The notes under the pieces were generated by a model. It was given only the letters and a program-made list of their open reading frames with translations, searched no databases and was not told the DNA's origin. A stretch of 39,809 nt of DNA from a virus. A program made the position numbers and the translations under genes. The stretch covers positions 1 through 39,809 of the IMG/VR virus record IMGVR_UViG_3300036832_000142. One strand, 5' to 3'. The stretch's first letter is position 1. Each line of letters begins with the position of its first letter. Positions 31,538 through 38,420 of this stretch are shown here, piece by piece.

Positions 31538-32664
31538 CAGGCGGCGATCTCCTTGATCTCTGAGTCGAGCCAGTCGGCGGTCGCAGCAGCAGGGCCGACG
31601 TACTCGAAGACGGCATTGGGGCGACGACCGAAGCGCCACGTCGGGGTACTCGACGTCGAGCCGGTGAAGCGCCCGAGCGCGCCACGCGGTGCTTGCGTCA
31701 TCGCGTACATCGCGGAGCGGTCGTAGCCGTGAATCAGCGCGGGGTGCGCGGGGTACGTGTGGAAGCGATAGCCGTTGTGCTTGTACGCCGCGCCGAGCGC
31801 GTCGCTGAGCACGAACGCGAGGCCGAGTCCTTGCCAGTCGGGGAGCGTGACGAGACGCGACAGCCCCTTCACGTTCGAGACGCGCGCGTGCGGTCGATGC
31901 AGCACACCCGCGAACGCTGCAGGCTCGTCACCGACGAAGAGCACGAAGCAGCGCGCCGCTCGATGCAGCGACGCGGTCAGATAGTGGAACGGAGCGAAGA
32001 GCTGCCACGCGGAGTAAGGAACGCGCTCGATCGTGTACGCGAGTTCAGGTCGCGGTCGAAGAGACTCCCATCTGAACGTCATCGTCGCCGGTTCGAGCAC
32101 CCAGTCGGGGCGCAGCCACTCGACGATGTCGTAGTGGCATGAGACGGCGACGAACTGACGATCGTTGCGGCGCACCCACTTCTGCACGGCGTGCGCGCCG
32201 ATCTTCGCGACTTGACGATCGACGACGCTCGTGAACTCGTCGACGTACAGCGGCTGATCGGCGGGCGACTCGATCATGCGACGAGCAAGCTCGACGCGGA
32301 AGCGCTCGCCGGTCGAGAGCACGTCGTGCGGGCGCAGCCAGGCGGGAATCGTGTTGAAGCCAACCGCTTGGCAGGCGGCGGCGATCTGCTCCATCGAGAG
32401 ATCGGCGTCGAAGTCGTCGATCACTGACAAGCTCGCCCAGAGCGGCACGCGCTCGTCTCCGAAGAGCTGACGCGCTGTCGTCGTCTTGCCGGACCCGGAC
32501 GGGCCGACGATCAGACCGACGTGCCAGTCGCGCTCGTCGAGCGGCACTGCGCCGTGCCACTCGCGCTCGTCGACGTCACGCTCGGGCACGTCGAACATCG
32601 CAGAGAGCTGGCGTGCGCGCATCGAGTTCGACACGGGCGTCGAGACACGGACGTCGACGTTCAT
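31537..32664 (-). CDS. ABC-type ATPase fused to GNAT (acyltransferase) domain
   Basis: 375 residues; ATG overlaps the ParB-like stop. Residues 45-195 are a complete ABC ATPase: LIVGPSGSGKTT (Walker A 54-61), LSTGERFRVELARRM (signature 116-120), PLYVDEFTSVVD (Walker B to about 143) and VAVSCHYD with His177. There are no membrane spans, so it is soluble. Residues 205-375 look like GNAT: FAPFHYLTASLH, VGDEPAAFAGVLHRP, SRLVTLPDWQGLGLAFVLSD AL with the QGLGLA acyl-CoA-binding loop at 278-283. Phage Mu Mom, which modifies adenines, also has a GNAT-like fold, and its genome neighbours here are ParB-like and terminase genes. A DNA-modification role is inference; other acyl-transfer roles remain possible. 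Confidence 0.72.
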   Translation of the reverse strand: MNVDVRVSTPVSNSMRARQLSAMFDVPERDVDEREWHGAVPLDERDWHVGLIVGPSGSGKTTTARQLFGDERVPLWASLSVIDDFDADLSMEQIAAACQAVGFNTIPAWLRPHDVLSTGERFRVELARRMIESPADQPLYVDEFTSVVDRQVAKIGAHAVQKWVRRNDRQFVAVSCHYDIVEWLRPDWVLEPATMTFRWESLRPRPELAYTIERVPYSAWQLFAPFHYLTASLHRAARCFVLFVGDEPAAFAGVLHRPHARVSNVKGLSRLVTLPDWQGLGLAFVLSDALGAAYKHNGYRFHTYPAHPALIHGYDRSAMYAMTQAPRGALGRFTGSTSSTPTWRFGRRPNAVFEYVGPAAATADWLDSEIKEIAA

Positions 32665-33257
32665 GCCATCAGCAGCTTCACGGTCAGTCCTTCCGCTTCG
32701 AGTCGCGCGGCGAGTTCGCTCTGCGCGCGCTCGCTGTCGCAGTCGATCAGGATCGAGTACGTCATCGCCGGGAGCTGCGCGCTGACGTCGCGATCGAGCG
32801 TGTCGAGCAGACGCTGCAGCTCGTTCGCGCCGAAGCCGGTCAGGTCGAGATTGACGTCGTCGGCGTCGAGCTGCGCGAGCAGCGACTGCAGCGACGACGG
32901 CTCCCACTCGCCATAGCTCTGATTGTCGCGCAGCATCCAGAGGCGGGCACGCTCGGGATCGAGATCGACGACGACGGTCGGGATCGTCTGCCAGCCGAGA
33001 TCGACGGCTGCGCGGAAGCGCATGTTGCCCGCGACGATCGTGCCGTTCGGGAGCGCGACGATCGGGCGCGCGTGCAGCATCTGCGGGTCAGCGTCGAGCG
33101 ATCGCTTGAGCTGCTCGAAGCGAGCTGGGGCGATGCGTCTCGGGTTGTCGCCCGACTCGTGGAGCTGCTCGATCGCGAGCTGCTGCACGGGCACGTCTGG
33201 GACGCTCTGGGAAGCCCCCTCCCGTCTCCGAAGCTGCAGCGCTGACACTTGCGTCAC
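32661..33257 (-). CDS. ParB-like (ParB/sulfiredoxin fold) protein
   Basis: 198 residues from GTG at 33257, which has AGGAAGGG just upstream; the frame could start at GTG 33332, but that crosses a hairpin and an A-run. ParB-N features: VPDVPVQQLAIEQL, GDNPRRIAPARFEQLKRSL (38-41 NPRR), PIVALPNGTIVAGNMRFRAA with the GNMRFRA motif (77-83), and LDPERARLWMLRDNQSYGEW. The C-terminal 60 residues may form a ferredoxin-like fold (YSILIDCDSERAQSELAARL). Phage ParB-like proteins with a nucleotide-hydrolysing or nuclease reputation often precede methyltransferases or terminases; here the partner is the ABC/GNAT gene. Confidence 0.8.
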   Translation of the reverse strand: MTQVSALQLRRREGASQSVPDVPVQQLAIEQLHESGDNPRRIAPARFEQLKRSLDADPQMLHARPIVALPNGTIVAGNMRFRAAVDLGWQTIPTVVVDLDPERARLWMLRDNQSYGEWEPSSLQSLLAQLDADDVNLDLTGFGANELQRLLDTLDRDVSAQLPAMTYSILIDCDSERAQSELAARLEAEGLTVKLLMA

Positions 33258-33483
33258 GGACCCTTCCTGACGTGGGAGGCGCGCTCCCGTTTTGGCAGAT
33301 TTTTTTCGCAGATAGGTGGGGGTGTCCCGCACGGGTTGCCGTTACAGGTGCTACCCCACCCCTCCACCGTGTTGCCCACACCGACATCGACGCGACTGTC
33401 GATGCGTCGCACACGAGCGAGCGCGCCGTCGAGGGGGGAGGCGGCGACAGCGCGCTCGCTGCTGACGCCCTCGTGTGCGTGCG
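33258..33483. other. Intergenic region with hairpin and T-tract, candidate cos/packaging site
   Basis: About 226 bp between the HNH gene and the ParB-like gene without a supported start. It contains the hairpin GGGAG-GCGCG-CTCCC followed by GTTTT (33274-33293), an 8-T tract (33299-33306), and opposing G- and C-runs (GTGGGGGTG at 33317-33325; CCCCACCCCTCC at 33353-33364) that could form a second stem. Gaps of this kind next to HNH and terminase genes often hold cos. The exact site is not identifiable by eye. Confidence 0.4.
33274..33293 (+). terminator. GC hairpin with T-run
   Basis: GGGAG, GCGCG, CTCCC and then GTTTT on the plus strand; a 5-bp stem. It is related to the dispersed GC hairpins. 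The only genes around it run on the minus strand, so in the plus direction it would be an antisense stop; the hairpin also forms in the minus-strand transcript. Confidence 0.4.
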
Positions 33484-33780
33484 TCACGAGGGCTTGACCT
33501 CGTTCGCTGGGCGCTCGACGCCCTGACACGAAGCGCAGAGCGCGAGCACTTCGTCAGCGCTGACGATCTCGTGACCGCCGAGCACGAGCGGGCGAACGTG
33601 GTGGGCGGTGAGTGGCGCTCGACTCCCACAACGTTCGCACCTGCCTCGTGCTCGTGCGATCACCTGTCGTGCAACTCTGCGCCATGCCTTCGGGCTGCGT
33701 CTGCGATGCAGCTCGCAGCGCCCCTCTCGCGTTGCGAACTCACGACAGCCCCACACGGCGCAGAGCGTGTGCGCTCTCAT
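33484..33780 (-). CDS. HNH endonuclease-like protein
   Basis: 98 residues from ATG at 33780 (GTG at 33795 is an alternative). It has an N-terminal CAVWGCREFATREGRCELHR zinc knuckle, a basic helix and the HNH core GRCERCGSRAPLTAHHVRPL, VLGGHEIVSADEVLALCASC. The HH pair and zinc cysteines are in place, but the Asn position is Asp and the last His of the motif is Gln (LCASCQ rather than LCxxCH). HNH proteins next to terminases assist cos cleavage in many phages. With the missing His, activity is uncertain. Confidence 0.75.
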   Translation of the reverse strand: MRAHTLCAVWGCREFATREGRCELHRRRSPKAWRRVARQVIARARGRCERCGSRAPLTAHHVRPLVLGGHEIVSADEVLALCASCQGVERPANEVKPS

Positions 33781-33836
33781 CGCCTCATCGCCCACGCCAG
33801 TGTGACCAGCGCGAGCACGAACAGAAGCGCGAGCAC
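33777..33836 (-). CDS. Possible 19-residue membrane peptide
   Basis: A GTG-start frame of 19 codons (VLALLFVLALVTLAWAMRR) lies between the two neighbouring genes and overlaps the HNH start ATGA-style. It is one hydrophobic helix with a basic end. No ribosome binding site is clear, so it may be noise. Confidence 0.25.
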   Translation of the reverse strand: MLALLFVLALVTLAWAMRR

Positions 33837-33846
33837 GTCGTCGCTA

Positions 33847-33942
33847 CTAGCCCCAGCCGTTGAAGTAGGCGAGCACGACGAAGACGGCGATCACGATGAT
33901 CGCGATGTACGCCGCGAGCTGGGCTGCACGGTCGAACGTCAT
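33847..33942 (-). CDS. Tiny membrane protein, 31 aa
   Basis: ATG at 33942 overlaps the stop of the HPI-repeat gene (ATGA). The product is MTFDRAAQLAAY followed by one transmembrane helix (IAIIVIAVFVVLAYF) and NGWG. A short membrane peptide at the front of the late operon; function unknown. Confidence 0.5.
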   Translation of the reverse strand: MTFDRAAQLAAYIAIIVIAVFVVLAYFNGWG

Positions 33943-34796
33943 CAGTGGTGCTCGACGTGCGGGCCGTCTGACGCGGGCGGGTACGTCGTGGCGTCCTCGG
34001 GCACCCATGCCCACGTGAACAGCGAGCCGACTGCAGTCACGTACCAGTCACCGGGCTGAGCGTCTTCGCTCGGCGTCGTGCCGACGATCGGCTGCGCGGG
34101 CGCGGTCGGGTTCGTGACGAAGCCCCACATCAGCGTGCCGCCGACGCCGAGCCACGCCCAGAAGCCCTGCGTGAGATCGGGCAGCTCGGGGTGATCGCTG
34201 ACGCTGTCGAGGTCGAACGTCGGCAGCGAGTTCGGCGGCAAGACGATCGGGTGCTCGGGCACTTCGACGATCGGGTGCGACGGGTGCGGCGGTGACGGCT
34301 GTCCGCCCTCGGGCGGGTTCGGCCACACGATCGGCGGGATCGGATGCTCGACGTGCGGCGGTGGTCCGCCTGGTGCGATCGGGTGCGCCGGGTGACCGGG
34401 ATCGGGCCAGATCGATGGCGGGAGATAGATCGGGTGCTCGGGGTGCGCGTCGCCGTCTGTCGGCGGCTCGGGCATCACGATCGGGTGCTCGGGCTTGAGA
34501 TCGGGCCGATAGATCGGGTGCGCCGGGTAGCCCGGCTCGCCGGGCGTCTCGCCCGTGTCGGGCGGCACGATCGGCTCGTCGTGGAACGAGAACGTGCCCT
34601 GCTCGCCCGTGTTGCGATAGACCGACCAGTTCGCGAACACATCGCCCTGCCCGGCCTCGCGTGCCTCGTGATTCGTGTACCCGCCGAGCTGATGATCGCC
34701 TGCGTCGCGTCCGGCGACGTAGTCGCTGACCCAGCAGACGTGATCGCCGTACCGATCGTGATAGACGGCTTGCCGTCCAACATCTTCTGCTGCCAT
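33942..34796 (-). CDS. HPI-repeat, proline-rich protein of unknown role
   Basis: 284 residues. Residues 1-70 look folded (YHDRYGDHVCWVSDYVAG, FANWSVYRNTGEQGTFSF). Residues 75-190 are low complexity: proline, histidine and glutamate with seven HPI units (at about 93, 104, 121, 138, 151, 174 and 182), mostly as PxHPIV/Y with irregular spacing of 8-23. Residues 207-284 are a second folded part (GFWAWLGVGGTLMWGFVTNP, GDWYVTAVGSLFTWAWVPED) with aromatic-rich beta character. The His/Pro spacer could bind metal or form a rigid extended rod between two domains. I recognise no family with a defined function. Confidence 0.65.
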   Translation of the reverse strand: MAAEDVGRQAVYHDRYGDHVCWVSDYVAGRDAGDHQLGGYTNHEAREAGQGDVFANWSVYRNTGEQGTFSFHDEPIVPPDTGETPGEPGYPAHPIYRPDLKPEHPIVMPEPPTDGDAHPEHPIYLPPSIWPDPGHPAHPIAPGGPPPHVEHPIPPIVWPNPPEGGQPSPPHPSHPIVEVPEHPIVLPPNSLPTFDLDSVSDHPELPDLTQGFWAWLGVGGTLMWGFVTNPTAPAQPIVGTTPSEDAQPGDWYVTAVGSLFTWAWVPEDATTYPPASDGPHVEHH

Positions 34797-34807
34797 GCTT
34801 CGCCTCC

Positions 34808-34912
34808 CTACTCGTTGGGGTCGTCGTCGGTGTCGTCGTCGGTGTCGTCGTCGTCGGTCGTCGTGTCGTCGTCGTCCTCGACGGGCTGCGGCTCGCTCTG
34901 CGTCTCGCTCAC
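34808..34912 (-). CDS. Small acidic Asp/Thr-repeat protein
   Basis: 34 residues from GTG overlapping the stop of the basic protein gene (GTGA). It is VSETQSEPQPVE followed by a nearly pure Asp/Thr run (DDDDTTTDDDDTDDDTDDD). It is fully coupled to the basic gene. A DNA-mimic or charge partner to the preceding Lys-rich protein is one thought; it might also be only a degenerate reading frame. Confidence 0.45.
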   Translation of the reverse strand: MSETQSEPQPVEDDDDTTTDDDDTDDDTDDDPNE

Positions 34913-35157
34913 TTGCGTCTCCCCTTCGGCTTGAGTGGCCCGCGCTTGTGAACGATCGCGTTCACCTTCGCGGGGGTCCCGCTGGTCGACTTGCGTGCCA
35001 CGTACGACTTCGCCGCGCGATGCGTGGCGAGCCGCGTCTTCTCGCTGATCCCGGCCTTGCGTGCCTGAGCTTTCGTCGGCACCGGGTACTTGCGCGTGCT
35101 CGGGTAGACGAACGCGCTCGGCGGCAGCTTGCGTCGCTGCGCGGCGGTTAGAGCCAT
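34909..35157 (-). CDS. Basic Lys/Arg-rich phage protein, 82 aa
   Basis: First gene of the late operon. MALTAAQRRKLPPSAFVYPS, then TRKYPVPTKAQARKAGISEK is a pattern seen repeatedly in small phage proteins of high-GC hosts, though with no known function. The C-terminus is strongly basic (KVNAIVHKRGPLKPKGRRK). It could bind DNA or the capsid interior. Confidence 0.7.
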   Translation of the reverse strand: MALTAAQRRKLPPSAFVYPSTRKYPVPTKAQARKAGISEKTRLATHRAAKSYVARKSTSGTPAKVNAIVHKRGPLKPKGRRK

Positions 35158-35487
35158 CTGCCTGTCCCTTCTGCGCCGCGCCCACTCCCGTTTTCGCGCG
35201 CACGTCGGATACAGCGCTTGCGTGGCGGCGTGATATGTGGCCGCACCGACTCGGGCTGAGCGCAGTCGCCTCGACGTCTGCCGCCGCTGATGGTAGGCGG
35301 GCGTGAGGCTCGTGTCCAGTCAGCGGCTCATCTGACCCCTCGACGGCCCGAGCTGGGATCGCTGCTCGGCAATCGCGCACCAGGGCTCAAACCCGCTCAG
35401 CTTGTCTCAGAGTGAGACGCGGTCGGGTACGCTGACGCCTTCGGCGTCTCATCCCGAGACGCGAAGACGAACGAAAGGAAGTCTCCC
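35158..35487. promoter_or_regulatory. Divergent promoter region, late operon versus plus-strand operon
   Basis: 330 bp with no supported gene. It must hold promoters for the leftward late operon and the rightward small-gene operon. Visible elements: inverted repeat at 35404-35418, hairpin GACGCC-TTC-GGCGTC at 35434-35448, and AAGGAAG at 35475-35481 as ribosome binding site of the first rightward gene. No clear -35/-10 pair could be fixed. Confidence 0.6.
35404..35418. promoter_or_regulatory. Candidate operator, perfect inverted repeat
   Basis: GTCTCA-GAG-TGAGAC: 6-base perfect arms around GAG, 70 bases upstream of the first plus-strand gene. The size and symmetry suit an XRE or winged-helix repressor. 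Possibly the site through which the repressor at 10494 keeps the operon off. Confidence 0.45.
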
Positions 35488-35907
35488 ATGCACGACACGT
35501 ACGAAGCGCAGATCGACGAGCGCATCACGCACTTGATCGAGCGCGGGCACGTCAGCGCGGAAGGCATCGCACGCCTGATGATCGACCGCGACGTCGACGC
35601 CAGCCGCATCCCCGGCGAAGACGCCGAGACGATCGAGATGGTGCGCATCGAGTACCTCGCACGAGCCGAAGAGCTGCTCACGCCGAGCAAGTCGATGACG
35701 CTCAGCGAAGTCGATCTCTACACGTGTCGCTACGCGAACACGTACAGCGTCCTGATCGCAGCGCCCGAGATCGGAGACGCCAAGGATGCGTTCACGACGT
35801 GGCTCGAAGAGCGCGTCGACGGGCCGATCAGCTCAGCTCGCTTGAGCGTGCGCAAGTTCCACACGCGCAGCGAGCGTCCCATCTACACGATCGAGAGGCA
35901 GGCATGA
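35488..35907 (+). CDS. Hypothetical protein, 139 aa, first gene of rightward operon
   Basis: ATG with AAGGAAG upstream. The first ~65 residues are helical (QIDERITHLIERGHVSAEGI, MVRIEYLARAEELL), the second half has strands (YANTYSVLIAAPEIGD, RLSVRKFHTRSERPIYTIE). Overlaps the next gene by 4 bases. No family recognised. Confidence 0.7.
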   Translation: MHDTYEAQIDERITHLIERGHVSAEGIARLMIDRDVDASRIPGEDAETIEMVRIEYLARAEELLTPSKSMTLSEVDLYTCRYANTYSVLIAAPEIGDAKDAFTTWLEERVDGPISSARLSVRKFHTRSERPIYTIERQA

Positions 35908-36092
35908 CCAAGAGCTTCACCCCCGACCCGACCGCCGCTGCAGTGCATCGCGCACGAGCTGAGCGGGCGTACCAAGACGCCGAGAAGTTCCGCAAGCTCG
36001 GCCTCACGAAGTCAGAGCAGCTCGCACGTGACGCTGCTCGCAACGAAGACGAGACGGCTGAGCTGCTCTCGTACGGGAAGTGCCGTCGATGA
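35904..36092 (+). CDS. Hypothetical helical protein, 62 aa
   Basis: ATG overlaps the previous stop. Charged helical protein (AVHRARAERAYQDAEKFRKL, SEQLARDAARNEDETAELLS) that looks like a short coiled coil. Its stop overlaps the next ATG. Function unknown. Confidence 0.6.
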   Translation: MTKSFTPDPTAAAVHRARAERAYQDAEKFRKLGLTKSEQLARDAARNEDETAELLSYGKCRR

Positions 36093-36283
36093 CGCCCGAG
36101 ATCGCCGAGATCATCGCTGCTCAGCTCGTCGCTCGGTACGCGACCTGCACGCCCGCCGACGTTGAGAGCGTCGCACGTCACGGCAGCGTCGACGAGTCGA
36201 TCGTCGGTCCCGACTACGACGACGCACTGACCGACGCCATCTTGGAGCAGCTCGACGAGCGCGGAATCGCGGTCGGCTCGTGA
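36089..36283 (+). CDS. Hypothetical protein, 64 aa
   Basis: ATG overlaps the stop before it (ATGA). Contains IAEIIAAQLVARYATCTPAD and DDALTDAILEQLDERGIAVG, two helices separated by an acidic loop. Not recognised. Confidence 0.6.
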   Translation: MTPEIAEIIAAQLVARYATCTPADVESVARHGSVDESIVGPDYDDALTDAILEQLDERGIAVGS

Positions 36284-36708
36284 AGCTCAAGAAGATCGCA
36301 GCGGGCTGGTACGCGACCGAGGACGGCACGTACGCCGTCATCGGTGACGATCCCGGCGACGTCGTGACGAAGCTCGAAGCGGACGGCGGCGATCTGACGC
36401 ACGCTCCCGGCATCGGCACGGGCTGCGCAACGCAGCGCGAGTGGCAAGTCGTACACGACCCTCGCGGGCGTCTGCGCGAAGAGGCTCAGCCCTCGGGCGG
36501 CGGCAGCTCGACGATCGTGTGGGTCGACACGCTGCGCGAGGGACGCGCTGAGATCGCCAGTCGACTCGCCACACGCGAGCGCTACGTCGTGAGTCTCGGT
36601 CGGCTCGCGACGTACTACGTGCTCGACACCCAGACCGACAAGAAGACGCGCCACGGCTCTCGCGCACAAGCGGTCGCTGAAGCGGCTCGTCTGAACACGC
36701 ACGTCTAA
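36280..36708 (+). CDS. Hypothetical protein, 142 aa
   Basis: GTG overlaps the previous stop. Begins KLKKIAAGWYATEDGTYAVI, a beta-hairpin-like motif seen in small phage proteins, followed by an acidic loop, EWQVVHDPRGRLREEAQPSG and helical end. No enzyme motif. The next gene is 27 bases away behind a new ribosome binding site. Confidence 0.65.
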   Translation: MKLKKIAAGWYATEDGTYAVIGDDPGDVVTKLEADGGDLTHAPGIGTGCATQREWQVVHDPRGRLREEAQPSGGGSSTIVWVDTLREGRAEIASRLATRERYVVSLGRLATYYVLDTQTDKKTRHGSRAQAVAEAARLNTHV

Positions 36709-36735
36709 CCCACAACACGAAAGGCGAAGTCTCCC

Positions 36736-37032
36736 ATGAACGAATCTCAGATCAAAGAAGCGATCACGCAGATGATCGTGCAGTGCGATCTGCACATGCC
36801 CGCGTACGACATGCTCTCAGCGCGCGGCGTGCTGTACGAACTCGGCTACAGCGAAGAGCAGACCGACGACGTGCTCGCGTACATCGCGGCGCACGGGTTC
36901 GACTACTGCCTCGATCACCGCATCGAGTGCTCGAACGGCGACCCCGTGAAGCCGGGGCGCACGTACCCCAGCAGCGACGTCTGCTACTGGGGACCGGATC
37001 AGCTCAAGTCGCGTCTGGCGTTCGTCCGATGA
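36736..37032 (+). CDS. Hypothetical protein, 98 aa
   Basis: ATG preceded by AAGGCGAAGTCTCCC, nearly the same leader as the first gene of the operon. The product has ITQMIVQCDLHMPAYDMLSA and DDVLAYIAAHGFDYCLDHRI and four cysteines, though without a CxxC pair. Overlaps the next gene by 4 bases. Confidence 0.6.
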   Translation: MNESQIKEAITQMIVQCDLHMPAYDMLSARGVLYELGYSEEQTDDVLAYIAAHGFDYCLDHRIECSNGDPVKPGRTYPSSDVCYWGPDQLKSRLAFVR

Positions 37033-37280
37033 CTGATCGCATCACACGCGCCGACGTCGCGATCTTGCGCGCTCAGGTGACGCAGATGCTCCCCGAGGGC
37101 GTCGACATCGACGTCAGCTCGTCGAACGGGCGTCACCACATCGAAGAGACGCGCGACGGCGGGCGCGTCACCGTGCGCTCGATCCGATCGGGCACGAAGC
37201 GCGAGACGTACGAGTACCTGCACGCGATGCGCGAGGCACTGTCGCTCGCGCGTCGCGACAACACGAACGGAGGCAACTGA
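37029..37280 (+). CDS. Hypothetical protein, 83 aa
   Basis: ATG overlaps the previous stop. Helix ADVAILRAQVTQMLPEGVDI, then a strand pair around GRVTVRSIRSGTKRETYEYL, and a basic C-terminal helix. Not recognised. Confidence 0.6.
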   Translation: MTDRITRADVAILRAQVTQMLPEGVDIDVSSSNGRHHIEETRDGGRVTVRSIRSGTKRETYEYLHAMREALSLARRDNTNGGN

Positions 37281-37282
37281 AC

Positions 37283-37582
37283 ATGAACCGCATCGAGATC
37301 ACGCGCGCAGTGCAGGACTACTGCGCCGACATCGCCGAGCGTGACGCGGGCGATCACCCGCGTCAGTGGACGCTCGCTGACGCAGAGCACGTCGCGTCGC
37401 TGCTCAACGAAGACCCGAACCCGTGGGGTCTGTTTCGTCACATCGACGAGCAGACGGGCGCGAGCGACGTCGGCTACCGCACCCGAGACGGGCGCGAATA
37501 CTTCCACGTGCTGCGTCAGATGCGCAACACGCCCGGCAGCGGGCTGCTTGAGACGCTGCGCAAGCGCGAGGCACGGACATGA
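37283..37582 (+). CDS. Hypothetical protein, 99 aa
   Basis: ATG two bases after the previous stop. RIEITRAVQDYCADIAERDA, LADAEHVASLLNEDP and YRTRDGREYFHVLRQMRN suggest an alpha/beta domain. Overlaps the next ATG. No known family. Confidence 0.6.
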   Translation: MNRIEITRAVQDYCADIAERDAGDHPRQWTLADAEHVASLLNEDPNPWGLFRHIDEQTGASDVGYRTRDGREYFHVLRQMRNTPGSGLLETLRKREART

Positions 37583-37782
37583 GCGAGCGCCATCTCAGAG
37601 ACGCACGCGAGCACCCGGTCGTCGACGACTGCACCCTCGTCTACGAGGGGCGCGTCGGCGCACCCGGCTACGGCGAGGCGTATCGCTGCCAGTTCTGCGA
37701 TCGCCCCTGGCTGAAGATCGGCACGCGCTACGTCGACCCGCGCGAAGCCGTGTACGAGCTTCGGCCCGAGGACGTGATCTGA
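37579..37782 (+). CDS. Hypothetical protein with CxxC pair, 67 aa
   Basis: ATG overlaps the previous stop. A strand-rich product with AYRCQFCDRPWLKIGTRYVD; the single CQFC plus an early Cys18 may bind zinc. Function unknown. Confidence 0.6.
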   Translation: MSERHLRDAREHPVVDDCTLVYEGRVGAPGYGEAYRCQFCDRPWLKIGTRYVDPREAVYELRPEDVI

Positions 37783-37783
37783 C

Positions 37784-37990
37784 GTGCAACGTCCCGAGAC
37801 GACCAAGCGTCACGCGCTCAAGACGATCGAGCGCGCGTCGCACAAGCTCGAAGACGCACGCGATACACGCGACGACGCGCTCGTCGCTGCTCACGCTCAC
37901 GGTCTGACGCTGCGCGATCTTGCTGCAGCGTCGGGTCTCGGCGTCGAGACGGTGCGTCGACTCCTACAACGCGAAGGGATCACGACATGA
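37784..37990 (+). CDS. Small helix-turn-helix protein, 68 aa
   Basis: GTG two bases after the previous stop. Residues 10-40 are a charged helix, residues 40-64 a clear helix-turn-helix: LTLRDLAAASGLGVETVRRL LQREG, as in MerR/sigma-70-region-4-like short regulators. The only obvious DNA-binding protein in the rightward operon, hence a likely local regulator. Confidence 0.65.
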   Translation: MQRPETTKRHALKTIERASHKLEDARDTRDDALVAAHAHGLTLRDLAAASGLGVETVRRLLQREGITT

Positions 37991-38211
37991 CCTACGGAAC
38001 GACCGAAGCGATCACGATCGACACGCCAGCTCTGCGCACGATCATCGAGCTGGTCGACGAGCACATCGCAGACTGGACGCGCGTCAGCGAGCGCCCGAAC
38101 GAGCTGCTCGTCGAGCTGAACACGGACGACGAGATCGAGCTGAGCGGCAAGCCCGTCGCCGTCTACACCGTGCAGCATCAGGGCGGCGCGACGCGACAGG
38201 ACAAGCCATGA
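37987..38211 (+). CDS. Hypothetical protein, 74 aa
   Basis: ATG overlaps the previous stop. TPALRTIIELVDEHIADWTR helix then strands LLVELNTDDEIELSGKPVAV. Overlaps the next gene by 4 bases. Not recognised. Confidence 0.6.
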   Translation: MTYGTTEAITIDTPALRTIIELVDEHIADWTRVSERPNELLVELNTDDEIELSGKPVAVYTVQHQGGATRQDKP

Positions 38212-38420
38212 GCGAGACGACGCTGACCGATCGTCAAGTGCAGGCGCTCGTCGGGCTGATCGACTCGATGGCTCTGACGGGCGGGCGCATCATGTTCGGC
38301 ACGTCCGACGCAGAGGACGGGCTGAGCCACGATGAGATGCGCGACATGCGTCGCCGTCTGCACGCGCTGCTGCCCGCCGTCGAGCCGTTGAGCGTCGAGC
38401 CGAATCGCGTGACGACATGA
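38208..38420 (+). CDS. Hypothetical protein, 70 aa
   Basis: ATG overlaps the previous stop (ATGA). Helical with DRQVQALVGLIDSMALTGGR and DEMRDMRRRLHALLPAVEPL. No family; looks like a two-helix protein. Confidence 0.55.
   Translation: MSETTLTDRQVQALVGLIDSMALTGGRIMFGTSDAEDGLSHDEMRDMRRRLHALLPAVEPLSVEPNRVTT

Noticed and set aside
34913-35380. Longer reading frame ending with the acidic Asp/Thr run
   Set aside because: It crosses the basic protein gene in another frame, with shadow composition. Only the short coupled C-terminal part was kept.
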